Source: Psychrobacillus sp044762655 (lineage in GTDB: Bacteria > Bacillota > Bacilli > Bacillales_A > Planococcaceae). Taken from it: DNA of 64,000 nucleotides. The translations under genes were made by a program, and so were the position numbers. The notes beneath the pieces are model-generated. The model ran no database searches. It worked only from the letters and a program-made list of their open reading frames with translations, and had not been told where the DNA came from. Shown piece by piece: positions 26,763 through 34,749 of the stretch (position 1 is its first letter; each line of letters opens with the position of its first letter). Location of the stretch: NCBI RefSeq assembly GCF_044762655.1, contig NZ_JBIWER010000001.1:434001-498000 (forward strand), in the 5' to 3' direction.

Positions 26763-27521
26763 TCATTTTTCCAAACTAACTATATGAAATCGTTTAAAAG
26801 ATACAAAATGCTCTTTCCAATACACCGAATTTAAACTTGCAACTTCTACACCTTTTGAGCCTGCATGTATAAATTCATTATTACCTATGTAAATTCCCAT
26901 ATGAGAAATTCCTTCTTTATAGGTATTCTCAAAAAAAACTAAATCTCCAACAACTGGACTAGAAACAGTCGCACTTTGCGCAAAATAGCCTTCACTACTC
27001 TGACGAGAGATATTCAAACCTGCTTGGTTATGTACAAAATAGATAAATCCACTACAATCAAATCCGGCTATTGTATTACCTGCATACAAATACGGAATGC
27101 CTTCTAGTCGTTTTGCAAAATCTACTATTGAAGGATAAACAGCTTGTCCCTTTATAGATAAATTCCTAGCTTGCTCCACAAGCGGCATATTAATTAGCTG
27201 ACTTTCTTCTTTTACTTGAATAGGTACATCCACCGGTTTCTGATTCAGGGTATTCTTACCTATAGTTATAGGTTTAGAAGCAATCACTTTTGTTGGTGCT
27301 TTAGTCTTAGCTGATGGCTTTGTTACAAACAATTTTTGTTTAATATAAATACTATCTTTGGTGAGTTTATTCCACGAGCGAAGGTCTTTGAGTGTTACTT
27401 TGTTGGACTTAGCTATTTTCGTTAAAGTGTCCCCTTTTTTAACTTCATATGACTTATTAGCACTGGCTGTTGATGTAAATGAAATTAGTAAAACTGTTAC
27501 TAATAGCACTTTCTTGAACAT
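26763..27521 (-). CDS. LysM and NlpC/P60 peptidoglycan endopeptidase
   Basis: This 252-residue secreted protein has a signal peptide (about 1-21, ending STASA), one LysM wall-binding domain (about 24-67, YEVKKGDTLTKIAKSN), a Lys/Pro/Thr-rich linker (about 68-108) and a C-terminal NlpC/P60 domain. Predicted catalytic residues are C156 in GFDCSGFIYF, H207 in SHMGIYIGNNEFIH and H219. It resembles LytE/LytF-type D,L-endopeptidases that act in cell separation or wall growth, but with a single LysM repeat. Confidence 0.92.
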   Translation of the reverse strand: MFKKVLLVTVLLISFTSTASANKSYEVKKGDTLTKIAKSNKVTLKDLRSWNKLTKDSIYIKQKLFVTKPSAKTKAPTKVIASKPITIGKNTLNQKPVDVPIQVKEESQLINMPLVEQARNLSIKGQAVYPSIVDFAKRLEGIPYLYAGNTIAGFDCSGFIYFVHNQAGLNISRQSSEGYFAQSATVSSPVVGDLVFFENTYKEGISHMGIYIGNNEFIHAGSKGVEVASLNSVYWKEHFVSFKRFHIVSLEK

Positions 27522-27697
27522 ATAGCACCTCCTTCTAATTAACTATTAAATTCATCATACCATTTCTACTAATTAATAACATTATAATTTTCATTAAATT
27601 TCCCGGGCAATACTTCTAGTCAAACTTTTCAAAATATAGGATGATAATTTAATATTGAATAAAAAGAATCCATAAGGAGGAACCAGCTTTACCTAGC

Positions 27698-28051
27698 ATA
27701 AAAGAACTGCCAAGTGAGAAAGTCTGGTTACTAATTGTACAAACAATCAATGATAATCCTGCACCGATTCATAACGAAAATGTACGTTACCAATTTGAGT
27801 TAACAGACGACTAGTCAAATAACAGACAGCTTATTTTCCATAATGATCAAGCCACATTATCTTACGATCTATCTCATAAAGCTGACTGTACATTAAGCAC
27901 CGCTGATTTTAAGAAGCTGATCACCGGAAACTTGAAAAGTACCACGGCTTTTATGTTTGGGAAGCTTAAAGTGGACGGGAGTATTGGACAGGCCTTGAAG
28001 TTGGAGAAATTATTGAAAGAGTATGTGTTTGATGAAGAGAAGATTGTATAG
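27698..28051 (+). pseudogene. SCP2 sterol-carrier domain protein, broken
   Basis: The plus-strand frame reads as an SCP2-like lipid-binding protein: PSEKVWLLIVQTIND, YQFELTDD, then ADCTLSTADFKKLITGNLKS and TTAFMFGKLKVDGSIGQALK. An amber codon at 27812-27814 interrupts it after FELTDD, and no in-frame ATG/GTG/TTG follows the AAGGAGGAACC ribosome-like site at 27674. The loss of both start and continuity argues for a pseudogene. Intact family members are ~105-115 residues. It fills the gap before the flagellin gene. Confidence 0.75.
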
Positions 28052-28153
28052 AGAAATACAGCATTTGGGAAAACAATCATAAGGGGATAAACTTATGGTT
28101 ATTATATTATTGCAAAAATTATTATTAAATTATATGCTAATATATCTTCAGTA

Positions 28154-28180
28154 TAAATAACGCTTATAGATTTCCGATAT
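28154..28180 (+). promoter_or_regulatory. Sigma-D (motility) promoter of the protease flagellin
   Basis: TAAA (28154-28157), exactly 15 bases, then TCCGATAT (28173-28180) matches the flagellar sigma-D consensus TAAA-N15-GCCGATAT with one mismatch. It is 40 bases before the ATG. Confidence 0.88.
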
Positions 28181-28220
28181 ATTACATGTACATAATATAA
28201 AATAGAACGTTGGTGAAAAA

Positions 28221-29909
28221 ATGAGAATTCAACATAACTTAGCAGCTCTTAATACGGCAAACAAATTAACCCAACAACAAAGTAAGACTTCTAAAAGTTT
28301 AGAAAAGCTGTCTAGTGGTTTTAAAATCAACCGAGCTGGCGACGATGCTGCTGGACTTGCAATTTCTGAGAAGATGCGTGGGCAAATTCGCGGATTAAAT
28401 ATGGCTGGCAAGAACATTCAAGACAGTATTTCTTTGCTACAGACCGCTGAAGGTGCAATGAACGAAATTCATTCCCTTCTTCAACGAGGCAGAGAATTAT
28501 CCGTTCAAGCTGCGAACGATACGAATACAGAGGAAGATCGTGCATCTCTACAAATGGAAGTTGATCAAATCCTTGATGAGATTAATGGCATTTCTAATCG
28601 AACGGAATTTAATGGCATGAAGCTGTTACGGGGTGGCGGGACTATAGCACCTCCTACAGGAGGAAGTGGCACTGGTTCTGTTGCTTCAGATGCTGCACTT
28701 GCATCTAGACAAGAGTTAACTGATTCGCTGGTAAGGTATATGCTTGAATCATCAGAAGATGCTGTGTTCAACGCCTTTGGCATCGGACCACCCGATGGAA
28801 CTGAAATAACTGTATCCTATGAGAACCAGTCTCCTGGCGGAGCTGTGGCTTGGGTAACAACTTGGATGGATGGAACTGGAAAAGGAGTTAAATGGGAGCT
28901 TACAATAGATGAAGCAGACTTTTTAACAGATTCTCCTTTATGGATATCAAAAGACCGTATAGTAGCGCACGAAATGGCTCATGCGATGATGTCCGCTTCT
29001 GGTATGACATGGACTTCGATCCCTACCTGGTTTAAGGAAGGAAGTGCAGAATATTTAAGTGGAGCTAATGAAAGATTAAAAGGCAGTCTTTCTATTTTAG
29101 GAAGTGCGCAAAATGTTGTAAATGCTATTAATACAAGCTCATCTTCATCCCATTTTTATTCAGCAAGCTATGTAGCTACGAAATACTTGGATTCCTTGTT
29201 GCAGGCAGAAACACCAAGTAAAGATATAAAGTCCTTCATGCAACAGCTGGCTACTGGTGATACATTTGCTACAACAATACAAGATCAATTAGGTATGACG
29301 GAGAGTCAATTTAAGTCTGATTTTATTAGTAATGGGGCAGCATTTATTTCGAATCTAAATTTATCTGGCTCGGGTAGTATTCTTGGTGATACTTTAGCTG
29401 ATATAGATGTTATACCTGATGCAGACAACGCAATTACTGGAGATCACTTTAAATACGTTTGGTCTTCGAATACTGGAAATACTGGGACAAGTCCACTTGT
29501 TTCTTCTACAATCAGTGCGAATGGAGATATTAAATTTCACATTGGGGCAAATAGCGGACAAGCTATTAACGTAAACTTAGCAACGATTACATCTGACTCA
29601 TTGAATCTATCTTCAGTCGATGTAAAATTATTTGCTGAGCAAACTATTTCTGTTTTTGATTCTGCTATTGAATCAATTTCAACAGAACGGTCAAAATTAG
29701 GCGCAATTCAAAATCGTCTGGAGCATGCATACAATGCTACAGTAAATACTTCTGAAAATTTAGCAACAGCTGAGTCTCGCATCCGCGATACAGATATGGC
29801 TAAAGAAATGATGGACTTTACGAAATCGAATATACTTATGCAGGCTGCCCAATCTATGCTTTCGCAAGCCAACCAACAGCCGCAAGGAGTATTACAATTA
29901 TTAGCATAA
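28221..29909 (+). CDS. Flagellin with inserted zinc metallopeptidase domain (flagellinolysin type)
   Basis: The 562-residue protein has a full flagellin N-terminal D0/D1 region (about 1-138, MRIQHNLAALNTANKL; LSSGFKINRAGDDAAGLAIS) and C-terminal D1/D0 region (about 420-562, ending QANQQPQGVLQLLA). Between them, replacing the surface-exposed variable domain, lie about 255 residues with a gluzincin metallopeptidase signature: HEMAH at 250-254 (zinc ligands H250 and H254, catalytic E251) and a downstream IPTWFKEGSAEYLSG, in which E273 is the likely third ligand. This matches the published flagellinolysin concept, in which filaments carry thousands of protease copies on the outside. A Gly/Pro/Thr linker (APPTGGSGTGS) precedes the insert. 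No signal peptide is present, as expected for type III export. The ribosome site is weak (GGTGA). Confidence 0.93.
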   Translation: MRIQHNLAALNTANKLTQQQSKTSKSLEKLSSGFKINRAGDDAAGLAISEKMRGQIRGLNMAGKNIQDSISLLQTAEGAMNEIHSLLQRGRELSVQAANDTNTEEDRASLQMEVDQILDEINGISNRTEFNGMKLLRGGGTIAPPTGGSGTGSVASDAALASRQELTDSLVRYMLESSEDAVFNAFGIGPPDGTEITVSYENQSPGGAVAWVTTWMDGTGKGVKWELTIDEADFLTDSPLWISKDRIVAHEMAHAMMSASGMTWTSIPTWFKEGSAEYLSGANERLKGSLSILGSAQNVVNAINTSSSSSHFYSASYVATKYLDSLLQAETPSKDIKSFMQQLATGDTFATTIQDQLGMTESQFKSDFISNGAAFISNLNLSGSGSILGDTLADIDVIPDADNAITGDHFKYVWSSNTGNTGTSPLVSSTISANGDIKFHIGANSGQAINVNLATITSDSLNLSSVDVKLFAEQTISVFDSAIESISTERSKLGAIQNRLEHAYNATVNTSENLATAESRIRDTDMAKEMMDFTKSNILMQAAQSMLSQANQQPQGVLQLLA

Positions 29910-29950
29910 AAAAACACCGACTTTCAAATAGATGAAAGTCGGTGTTTTTT
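29908..29950. terminator. Bidirectional terminator between flagellin and fliT
   Basis: AAAACACCGACTTTCA and TGAAAGTCGGTGTTTT form a perfect 16-bp stem with a 6-nt loop and a T-run on each strand. It ends both converging transcripts. Confidence 0.95.
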
Positions 29951-30299
29951 ATTTTTTATTATCGAAATACATACCATCTAGTGTTTGTGTGGCAGCGTAT
30001 GGATTGGAATAGGCGCTCTCATGCCTTTTCTTTTGTTGAAGATCTTTTATATCTCCTTTTATACTAGCCATGAACTTCTCTAAGCGTTGATTTATCCCTT
30101 TATCCAATACTACCAAGCGATCATAAAAAGAACTTACTGATAAATCTTCATCACCTATAGATCGAATTGCTGTTTCTCTGACATCTAGTAACTGGTTGAT
30201 TTCTTCAATATACGCTATTCTATTTTCCTCGGCGGGAAGATTAGTCAAGTGAGAATATAACTTTTCTGAAACAGTTAAGAAGTCTTCTACCTCTTTCAT
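29949..30299 (-). CDS. fliT: Flagellar export chaperone FliT-like protein
   Basis: The 116-residue helical protein starts MKEVEDFLTVSEKLYSHL. Small size, helical content and position directly after fliS support the FliT assignment; FliT chaperones the filament cap protein FliD. The ATG at 30299 overlaps the fliS stop as TAATG. A longer frame from 30356 lies within fliS and is not real. Sequence identity in FliT is weak across bacteria, so the call rests partly on context. Confidence 0.75.
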   Translation of the reverse strand: MKEVEDFLTVSEKLYSHLTNLPAEENRIAYIEEINQLLDVRETAIRSIGDEDLSVSSFYDRLVVLDKGINQRLEKFMASIKGDIKDLQQKKRHESAYSNPYAATQTLDGMYFDNKK

Positions 30300-30697
30300 T
30301 ACGCATGGTCTCCAGTAAATTGTTTTTGACGATTTATCTGAATCACTTGTTTCCAAGTATCTCGAAATTCCAAAGCATAACTTTCTACTTCCTCAATAGC
30401 TTGAACATCATTTTTAATATTAGCCTCAATCAGGCGATGATTCATATATTCATACATTTGCATCATTGACTTAGAAATTTCAATATTCATATTTAAGGTC
30501 ACCATAAGCTCTTGAATAATTTTTTGCGCCTTTTGCAAATTAAGATTTTTTTCTTGAATGTTATTTTCAGTAATTGCAACCTTTGCTTTACCTAAAAACT
30601 TTAAACATCCATTATATAGCATCAATGTTAATTCACCTGGTGATGCAGTACTTACACTATTATTTTTATAAGCTTGGTGAGCCGATTGGGTTGACAA
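30299..30697 (-). CDS. fliS: Flagellin export chaperone
   Basis: FliS binds the flagellin C-terminus in the cytoplasm and prevents early polymerisation. The 132-residue sequence shows the family pattern: HQAYKNNSVSTASPGELTLMLYNG near the start, then CLKFLGKAKVAI, and three further helices. It must here handle a flagellin carrying a large enzymatic insert. It overlaps fliT by one base. Confidence 0.95.
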   Translation of the reverse strand: MSTQSAHQAYKNNSVSTASPGELTLMLYNGCLKFLGKAKVAITENNIQEKNLNLQKAQKIIQELMVTLNMNIEISKSMMQMYEYMNHRLIEANIKNDVQAIEEVESYALEFRDTWKQVIQINRQKQFTGDHA

Positions 30698-30731
30698 AAT
30701 AGCACAACTCCTTTAATTTATACCAAAAATA

Positions 30732-32258
30732 TTATTGCTGACCAAATCCCATTAGATAAGAAGACTGAGAATTTGCTTTGTTAATAGCCGTTTCCATTGC
30801 AGTAAACTGCTTCCAATATCGTGATTCGATATCTTCTAAACGACGTTGGAAACTTGATATTCGGTTATTCATATCTATTAACGACTTACCTAGAGAGTAC
30901 TGAGAATCAGTCTGGGTTATTTTCCCAGCCTTTGTCTCAATAGTCCTAGTATAGTCTTTTAAAGACTCACGCAGACGTTGAACTATCCCTCTCGTATCTT
31001 TAATTGCATTTTTTTCCCCTGATTGAGAAAAAGTTTTTACAACTTGGTCAGGATTTTCGGTTAGCGCTTTACGTAGTTTATCCTCGTTAATTACTAATTT
31101 ACCACCGTCTGAAAAAATACCTGATGTAGTAATACCCATTTCTGCAAATGTATCCATGATATTCGCTTCGTTACCTACACGACCATAGATTGCATTACGC
31201 ATACCAGAAAGACCATTACTAACAATAGAATCGCTTCTTAAGAGACCACTTTTAGCTTTTTCATCCCATTGCTTTTGCTCTTCATCAGACATATCTTTTC
31301 TCTGTTCTTCAGTTAATGGTGGAAAGTCACGATATTTTTTTTCTTTAAGAGAATCATTCATTCCACTTATTAGTTCATTGTATTTGTCCACAAATTCTTT
31401 TACTTTTCCGATCATAGAATCCACATCAGTTTTAGAGCTTAATTGCACAGCAGCTATTGTTGGTGTTGCTAGAGGATCTGTAAATATCTCTTCATTGAAT
31501 TTTGAACTTAGGGTAACATTATATCCTGATATAGAAAAAGTATTAGATGTTCTTTCCGTATCTAAACCATTCACACGGAATTTAGCATTCTTACCCGCAA
31601 TTAAATCGGATGAAAAATTAATACCTAATTTCCCAAAAAGATCTCCTACGTCTTCAGTAAGCTGGATCTCATCTCCTAATTTGTTATCACCACTGTTCTT
31701 TGCTGTAATAGAAAGTCTTCCATTTTCAAATAAAGCGGTTACCCCTGCATTACTACTATTAATCTTAGATATAACTTGATTTACAGTATCAGTTGCCTTT
31801 ATATCAATTTTTGTTGCAGTACCTGCTAAAGATCCATCTGCTTTGATGGCTTTTAAGGAAATTGAGGTATCTGCAATATTAAGATCACTCATTTTAGTGC
31901 TTCCCATAGCGCTTGTACTAGCACCGACTGCTCTTGCAGCAGTTGCTAATTGTGATACTCCTTCCAGAGATAAATTTCCAGATGCTGATGAAGTAGCCGT
32001 TGCACTCACTAAATTTGAATTTGTACTTGTAACGGTTTTTTTATTAAAGTTACTAGATAATGAAAAATTTTCAAACAAGTACGTATCGAAAGTTTTTAAC
32101 TTTGTATTAATAGATCGGTATGCATCACGTTGCCATTCTGTTGTTGTTTTCTTTTGATTTAATTTATCCAGGGGAATACGTTCTGCAGTCATTAATTTTT
32201 CAACAATGCTATCTATATCCATCCCTGATGCTAAACCACCAATTCTTAATCCTGTCAT
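30732..32258 (-). CDS. fliD: Flagellar hook-associated protein 2, filament cap
   Basis: The 508-residue protein has the FliD_N domain (MTGLRIGGLASGMDIDSIVE; LMTAERIPLDKLNQKKT) and FliD_C domain (about 265-500) with coiled-coil ends (MNNRISSFQRRLEDIESRYW). The cap promotes insertion of flagellin subunits at the tip. It is 12 bases after flaG and 34 bases before fliS, so flaG-fliD-fliS-fliT form one operon. Confidence 0.97.
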   Translation of the reverse strand: MTGLRIGGLASGMDIDSIVEKLMTAERIPLDKLNQKKTTTEWQRDAYRSINTKLKTFDTYLFENFSLSSNFNKKTVTSTNSNLVSATATSSASGNLSLEGVSQLATAARAVGASTSAMGSTKMSDLNIADTSISLKAIKADGSLAGTATKIDIKATDTVNQVISKINSSNAGVTALFENGRLSITAKNSGDNKLGDEIQLTEDVGDLFGKLGINFSSDLIAGKNAKFRVNGLDTERTSNTFSISGYNVTLSSKFNEEIFTDPLATPTIAAVQLSSKTDVDSMIGKVKEFVDKYNELISGMNDSLKEKKYRDFPPLTEEQRKDMSDEEQKQWDEKAKSGLLRSDSIVSNGLSGMRNAIYGRVGNEANIMDTFAEMGITTSGIFSDGGKLVINEDKLRKALTENPDQVVKTFSQSGEKNAIKDTRGIVQRLRESLKDYTRTIETKAGKITQTDSQYSLGKSLIDMNNRISSFQRRLEDIESRYWKQFTAMETAINKANSQSSYLMGFGQQ

Positions 32259-32270
32259 TTTGACTACCTC

Positions 32271-32651
32271 CTAAATCTTTTCATCTACAATCATTCCTAA
32301 AAACTTCTGCATTGTATAAAATGCATCTAATAGTTTACGGGGTGGTATCTCTCGAATAACTTCATCGGTTTCCGAATCGACTACTTGTACAAAATAACGT
32401 TCTAGTCCTTCGTGCATGACAAACTTTGAATTATGATTTTGTAAAGTCATAAATTCATTTAATGCATCTACAGCTTTTTGTACTTTATCTTTTGGAAATC
32501 CGTCTTTTTCGTTAGCTTGCTGCTCAGCATACATGATTTTTTTTAGAGAATCTTCGGTTATATTAGATCTTGTTACTTCCACCAATTTTTCTGTTCTTGG
32601 TTGTGAATTAACTGCAACTTCCTTTGATTGCGCCTGTGCTGATATACGCAT
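32271..32651 (-). CDS. flaG: FlaG family protein
   Basis: The 126-residue protein has a low-complexity N-terminus and the FlaG-family C-terminus (ERYFVQVVDSETDEVIREIP followed by PRKLLDAFYTMQKFLGMIVD). FlaG affects filament length and precedes fliD in many bacteria. I chose ATG 32651 (MRISAQAQSK), which follows AGGGGAGAG; the earlier ATGs at 32675 and 32669 lie before that ribosome site. Confidence 0.88.
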   Translation of the reverse strand: MRISAQAQSKEVAVNSQPRTEKLVEVTRSNITEDSLKKIMYAEQQANEKDGFPKDKVQKAVDALNEFMTLQNHNSKFVMHEGLERYFVQVVDSETDEVIREIPPRKLLDAFYTMQKFLGMIVDEKI

Positions 32652-32691
32652 ACTAGTCTCTCCCCTCATGTTCACAATGTTATTAATTATA

Positions 32692-32718
32692 TTATCGGCG
32701 TTTCATAATAAATTTTTA
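32692..32718 (-). promoter_or_regulatory. Sigma-D promoter of flaG-fliD-fliS-fliT
   Basis: On the minus strand TAAA (32718-32715), exactly 15 bases, then GCCGATAA (32699-32692) matches the sigma-D consensus with one mismatch. It lies about 40 bases upstream of the chosen flaG start. Confidence 0.88.
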
Positions 32719-32726
32719 CTTTTTAG

Positions 32727-32753
32727 CAAATTTTTCATTTAATTTACCGATAA
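32727..32753 (+). promoter_or_regulatory. Sigma-D-like promoter of second flagellin gene
   Basis: CAAA (32727-32730), exactly 15 bases, then ACCGATAA (32746-32753) is a near match to TAAA-N15-GCCGATAT. It is back-to-back with the flaG promoter; only 8 bases separate the two -35 boxes. Confidence 0.72.
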
Positions 32754-32793
32754 TAATGTTGTAAACAATATAATTCACATGGAGGTGAATAAA

Positions 32794-33600
32794 TTGAAAC
32801 TACAAAACCAGGCAGGGATTGCCTTCTCAGTAAATCGTTATCAAAAGAATCAAACATCTATTACCAAAACATTAGAAAAACTATCTGGTGGGGATAAACT
32901 AACCCGGGCAGCAGATAATGCGGCGGGTCTATCAATTTCAGAAACTATGCGTGGACAAATTCGGGGATTGTCAAGAGCACAGCTTAATATGCAAGATGGG
33001 CTTTCTGTACTGGAGACAACAGATGCAGGGCTTCAACATGTAAGCGACGTGCTCCAACGTGTTCGAGAGCTTGCTGTACAATCGGCTACTGATACAATGA
33101 CCGATGAAGACCGTGTGGCAGCTCAAGAAGAACTTGATCAGCTACTACAGTCTATTGACGACACCGCAGATAAGATGGAGTTTAATACTCAAAATATACT
33201 CGGTGACGTGCGACCGCTTTACATACATGTGGGTGCCAATACGGGTCAAACACTCCGCATAGATACAGTAAACGTAAGTACAGCTTCTCTTGGTATCGAA
33301 ATTGCTAAACTTTCCACTAGGGAAGAAGCAGAAGATTTAATCACAAAAGTAGATAATGCCCAATCAATTACTTCTAAACACTTGACAAACACAGGTTCCG
33401 ATTATGAAACGCTTACTCATCATAAAGATAATGTTTCTAATATTGAAATTAGTCTACAAAAATCAGAATCACTCATACGTGATCCTGATTTGGCTCTTGA
33501 AATGATGGAATTTGTTAAGCAAGGAATTCGTCAAAAAGGCGATGTGTTGCTGATAAAACATACGAATGAGAATGTTAGTGATTTGTTGAGGTTGTTTTGA
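32794..33600 (+). CDS. Second flagellin, short and with divergent C-terminus
   Basis: The 268-residue product keeps the flagellin N-terminal block (KTLEKLSGGDKLTRAADNAA; GLSISETMRGQIRGLSRAQL) and a matching C-terminal domain (SLIRDPDLALEMMEFVKQGI), with almost no variable D2/D3 region. The extreme C-terminus (KGDVLLIKHTNENVSDLLRL) aligns in length with normal flagellin but has lost the hydrophobic QAAQSML/QPQGVLQLL pattern used for FliS binding and filament packing. The start is TTG 32794, five or six bases after GGAGGTG; an in-frame ATG at 32779 overlaps that site. It may be a minor subunit or a decaying copy. Confidence 0.85.
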   Translation: MKLQNQAGIAFSVNRYQKNQTSITKTLEKLSGGDKLTRAADNAAGLSISETMRGQIRGLSRAQLNMQDGLSVLETTDAGLQHVSDVLQRVRELAVQSATDTMTDEDRVAAQEELDQLLQSIDDTADKMEFNTQNILGDVRPLYIHVGANTGQTLRIDTVNVSTASLGIEIAKLSTREEAEDLITKVDNAQSITSKHLTNTGSDYETLTHHKDNVSNIEISLQKSESLIRDPDLALEMMEFVKQGIRQKGDVLLIKHTNENVSDLLRLF

Positions 33601-33613
33601 TTAATTAAAAACG

Positions 33614-33642
33614 ATACACCTAAGCAATTGGCATAGGTGTAT
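33614..33642 (+). terminator. Probable terminator after second flagellin
   Basis: ATACACCTA and TAGGTGTAT form a perfect 9-bp stem with an 11-nt loop just beyond the stop. The T-run is poor (TGTTCT), so strength is uncertain. Confidence 0.6.
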
Positions 33643-33680
33643 TGTTCTAGTATTCAATATGTAAGGATCAAATTAGATAG

Positions 33681-33930
33681 TCAAAGCTCCAATTTTACAT
33701 GATTTTTAGTATACTTAAATTGAGAATCAGCTATAATACCTTTGAAAATTTTTTTAGAAGCACTTACCGTATGATTATATGTATTCTCTCCTAAGATACT
33801 ATAACCGATTCTATGTTTGCACTTTTCCAGTCTGTTTTTATAAACTTTCCAGCAACAGCTCCATGGTGAGATACAACAACTATTTGAGTTTCATCTGGGA
33901 ATAAGTGAGAAATAATAGCCTGTTTCACTA
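33681..33930 (-). pseudogene. Fragment of MBL-fold hydrolase (ComEC-like C-terminal type)
   Basis: The minus strand reads HLFPDETQIVVVSHHGAVAG, resembling the SHHG motif of metallo-beta-lactamase-fold proteins. In another frame it continues YSILGENTYNHTVSASKKIF, resembling the YSIISVGxNxYxHP block that follows in ComEC-like proteins. Frameshifts separate the pieces and the start is missing. This is a decayed fragment in the 33601-33977 gap; family assignment is tentative. Confidence 0.45.
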
Positions 33931-33977
33931 TTTTCTAAATTTATTTTGTTTTGCTAATAAATTTAAAGTATTTGATT

Positions 33978-34487
33978 TTAAATAATTATATAGAGCATTT
34001 TCTCCAAAACTAAAATCTCAGAATAAATTTCATCAGAATTTGAGGAGTTACTTTGAGATTCCTCAATTTTCACTAAAATCTCATTTAACTTATCCTTATT
34101 TGTCGATAAATTCTTATTACCTATTTCCAATTTTAACTCGTCTAAGATTCCGTCGATTTCTTTTAGATTTCTTTTCCTTTTTACAATTTCATCTGCTGTA
34201 TCTGAATTTAAATCATTAAGATATTTCATATTCTGAGTTAATTCATTTATCTTTACTATTATTTCCTTATTATGCGAACTAGTATCAGAAGATTGAATAA
34301 ATGAAAAAATAATTGCAATTATAGCAAGAAATATAGAAAGAAGTGTTCCCCCAAGTGTTAACTGATTAGTTAACATACTTGAATCATTTGTTCGCCAAAC
34401 ACTAACTACAGTTAAAATAATAATAAGAATTAATATCCAATATGTCATATCCTTTTTTGTAGGAAAGTTTCTCATTTTATCTATCAT
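33978..34487 (-). CDS. Hypothetical membrane-anchored coiled-coil protein
   Basis: The 169-residue protein has two membrane helices (about 15-30, WILILIIILTVVSVW, and 44-66, LGGTLLSIFLAIIAIIFSF) and a C-terminal Lys/Glu/Asn-rich helical region (about 70-169) likely to form a coiled coil. I recognise no family. The start (ATG 34487 or 34475) has a weak ribosome site. A tetranucleotide microsatellite lies directly upstream and could affect its expression. Confidence 0.5.
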   Translation of the reverse strand: MIDKMRNFPTKKDMTYWILILIIILTVVSVWRTNDSSMLTNQLTLGGTLLSIFLAIIAIIFSFIQSSDTSSHNKEIIVKINELTQNMKYLNDLNSDTADEIVKRKRNLKEIDGILDELKLEIGNKNLSTNKDKLNEILVKIEESQSNSSNSDEIYSEILVLEKMLYIII

Positions 34488-34493
34488 TTCTTT

Positions 34494-34589
34494 TTAATTA
34501 ATTAATTAATTAATTAATGAATGAATGAATGAATGAATGTATTTATTTATTTATTTATCTATTTATTTATCTATTTATTTATCTATTTT
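34494..34589. repeat. Tetranucleotide microsatellite
   Basis: Three adjoining tetranucleotide runs are visible: (TTAA) about six copies, (TGAA) about five copies, then (TTTA) interspersed with TCTA. The tract begins 7 bases upstream of the hypothetical membrane protein's ATG on its 5' side. Such tracts change length by slipped-strand mispairing. Confidence 0.9.
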
Positions 34590-34590
34590 T

Positions 34591-34713
34591 CATTCTCGGC
34601 AGCAAGCACAATTGAGCGATGGTGTCTACTCGATATTGCTAAGCTTTACTAGAATTGAAACGAAAGATCAAATTTCTAAAATGGATAATGCATTTACCAT
34701 CATCTCTAAGTAA
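34591..34713 (+). pseudogene. Unrecognised C-terminal gene fragment
   Basis: The plus strand encodes a protein-like tail (SRQQAQLSDGVYSILLSF, TRIETKDQISKMDNAFTIIS) ending in TAA at 34711. It runs directly out of the microsatellite with no start codon, so it looks like the truncated end of a lost gene. I recognise no family. Confidence 0.3.
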
Positions 34714-34749
34714 GTGCCAAATAAACGACCCTAGATGATAAAAGTTATT

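Noticed and set aside
26734..26766. Eleven-residue N-terminal extension of chemoreceptor paralogue 2
   Set aside because: It would place the AGGAGG ribosome site inside the gene; ATG 26733 is better and matches the paralogue's N-terminus.
30300..30356. Longer FliT starting at 30356
   Set aside because: It lies inside fliS; the ATG at 30299 overlaps the fliS stop in the usual coupled way.
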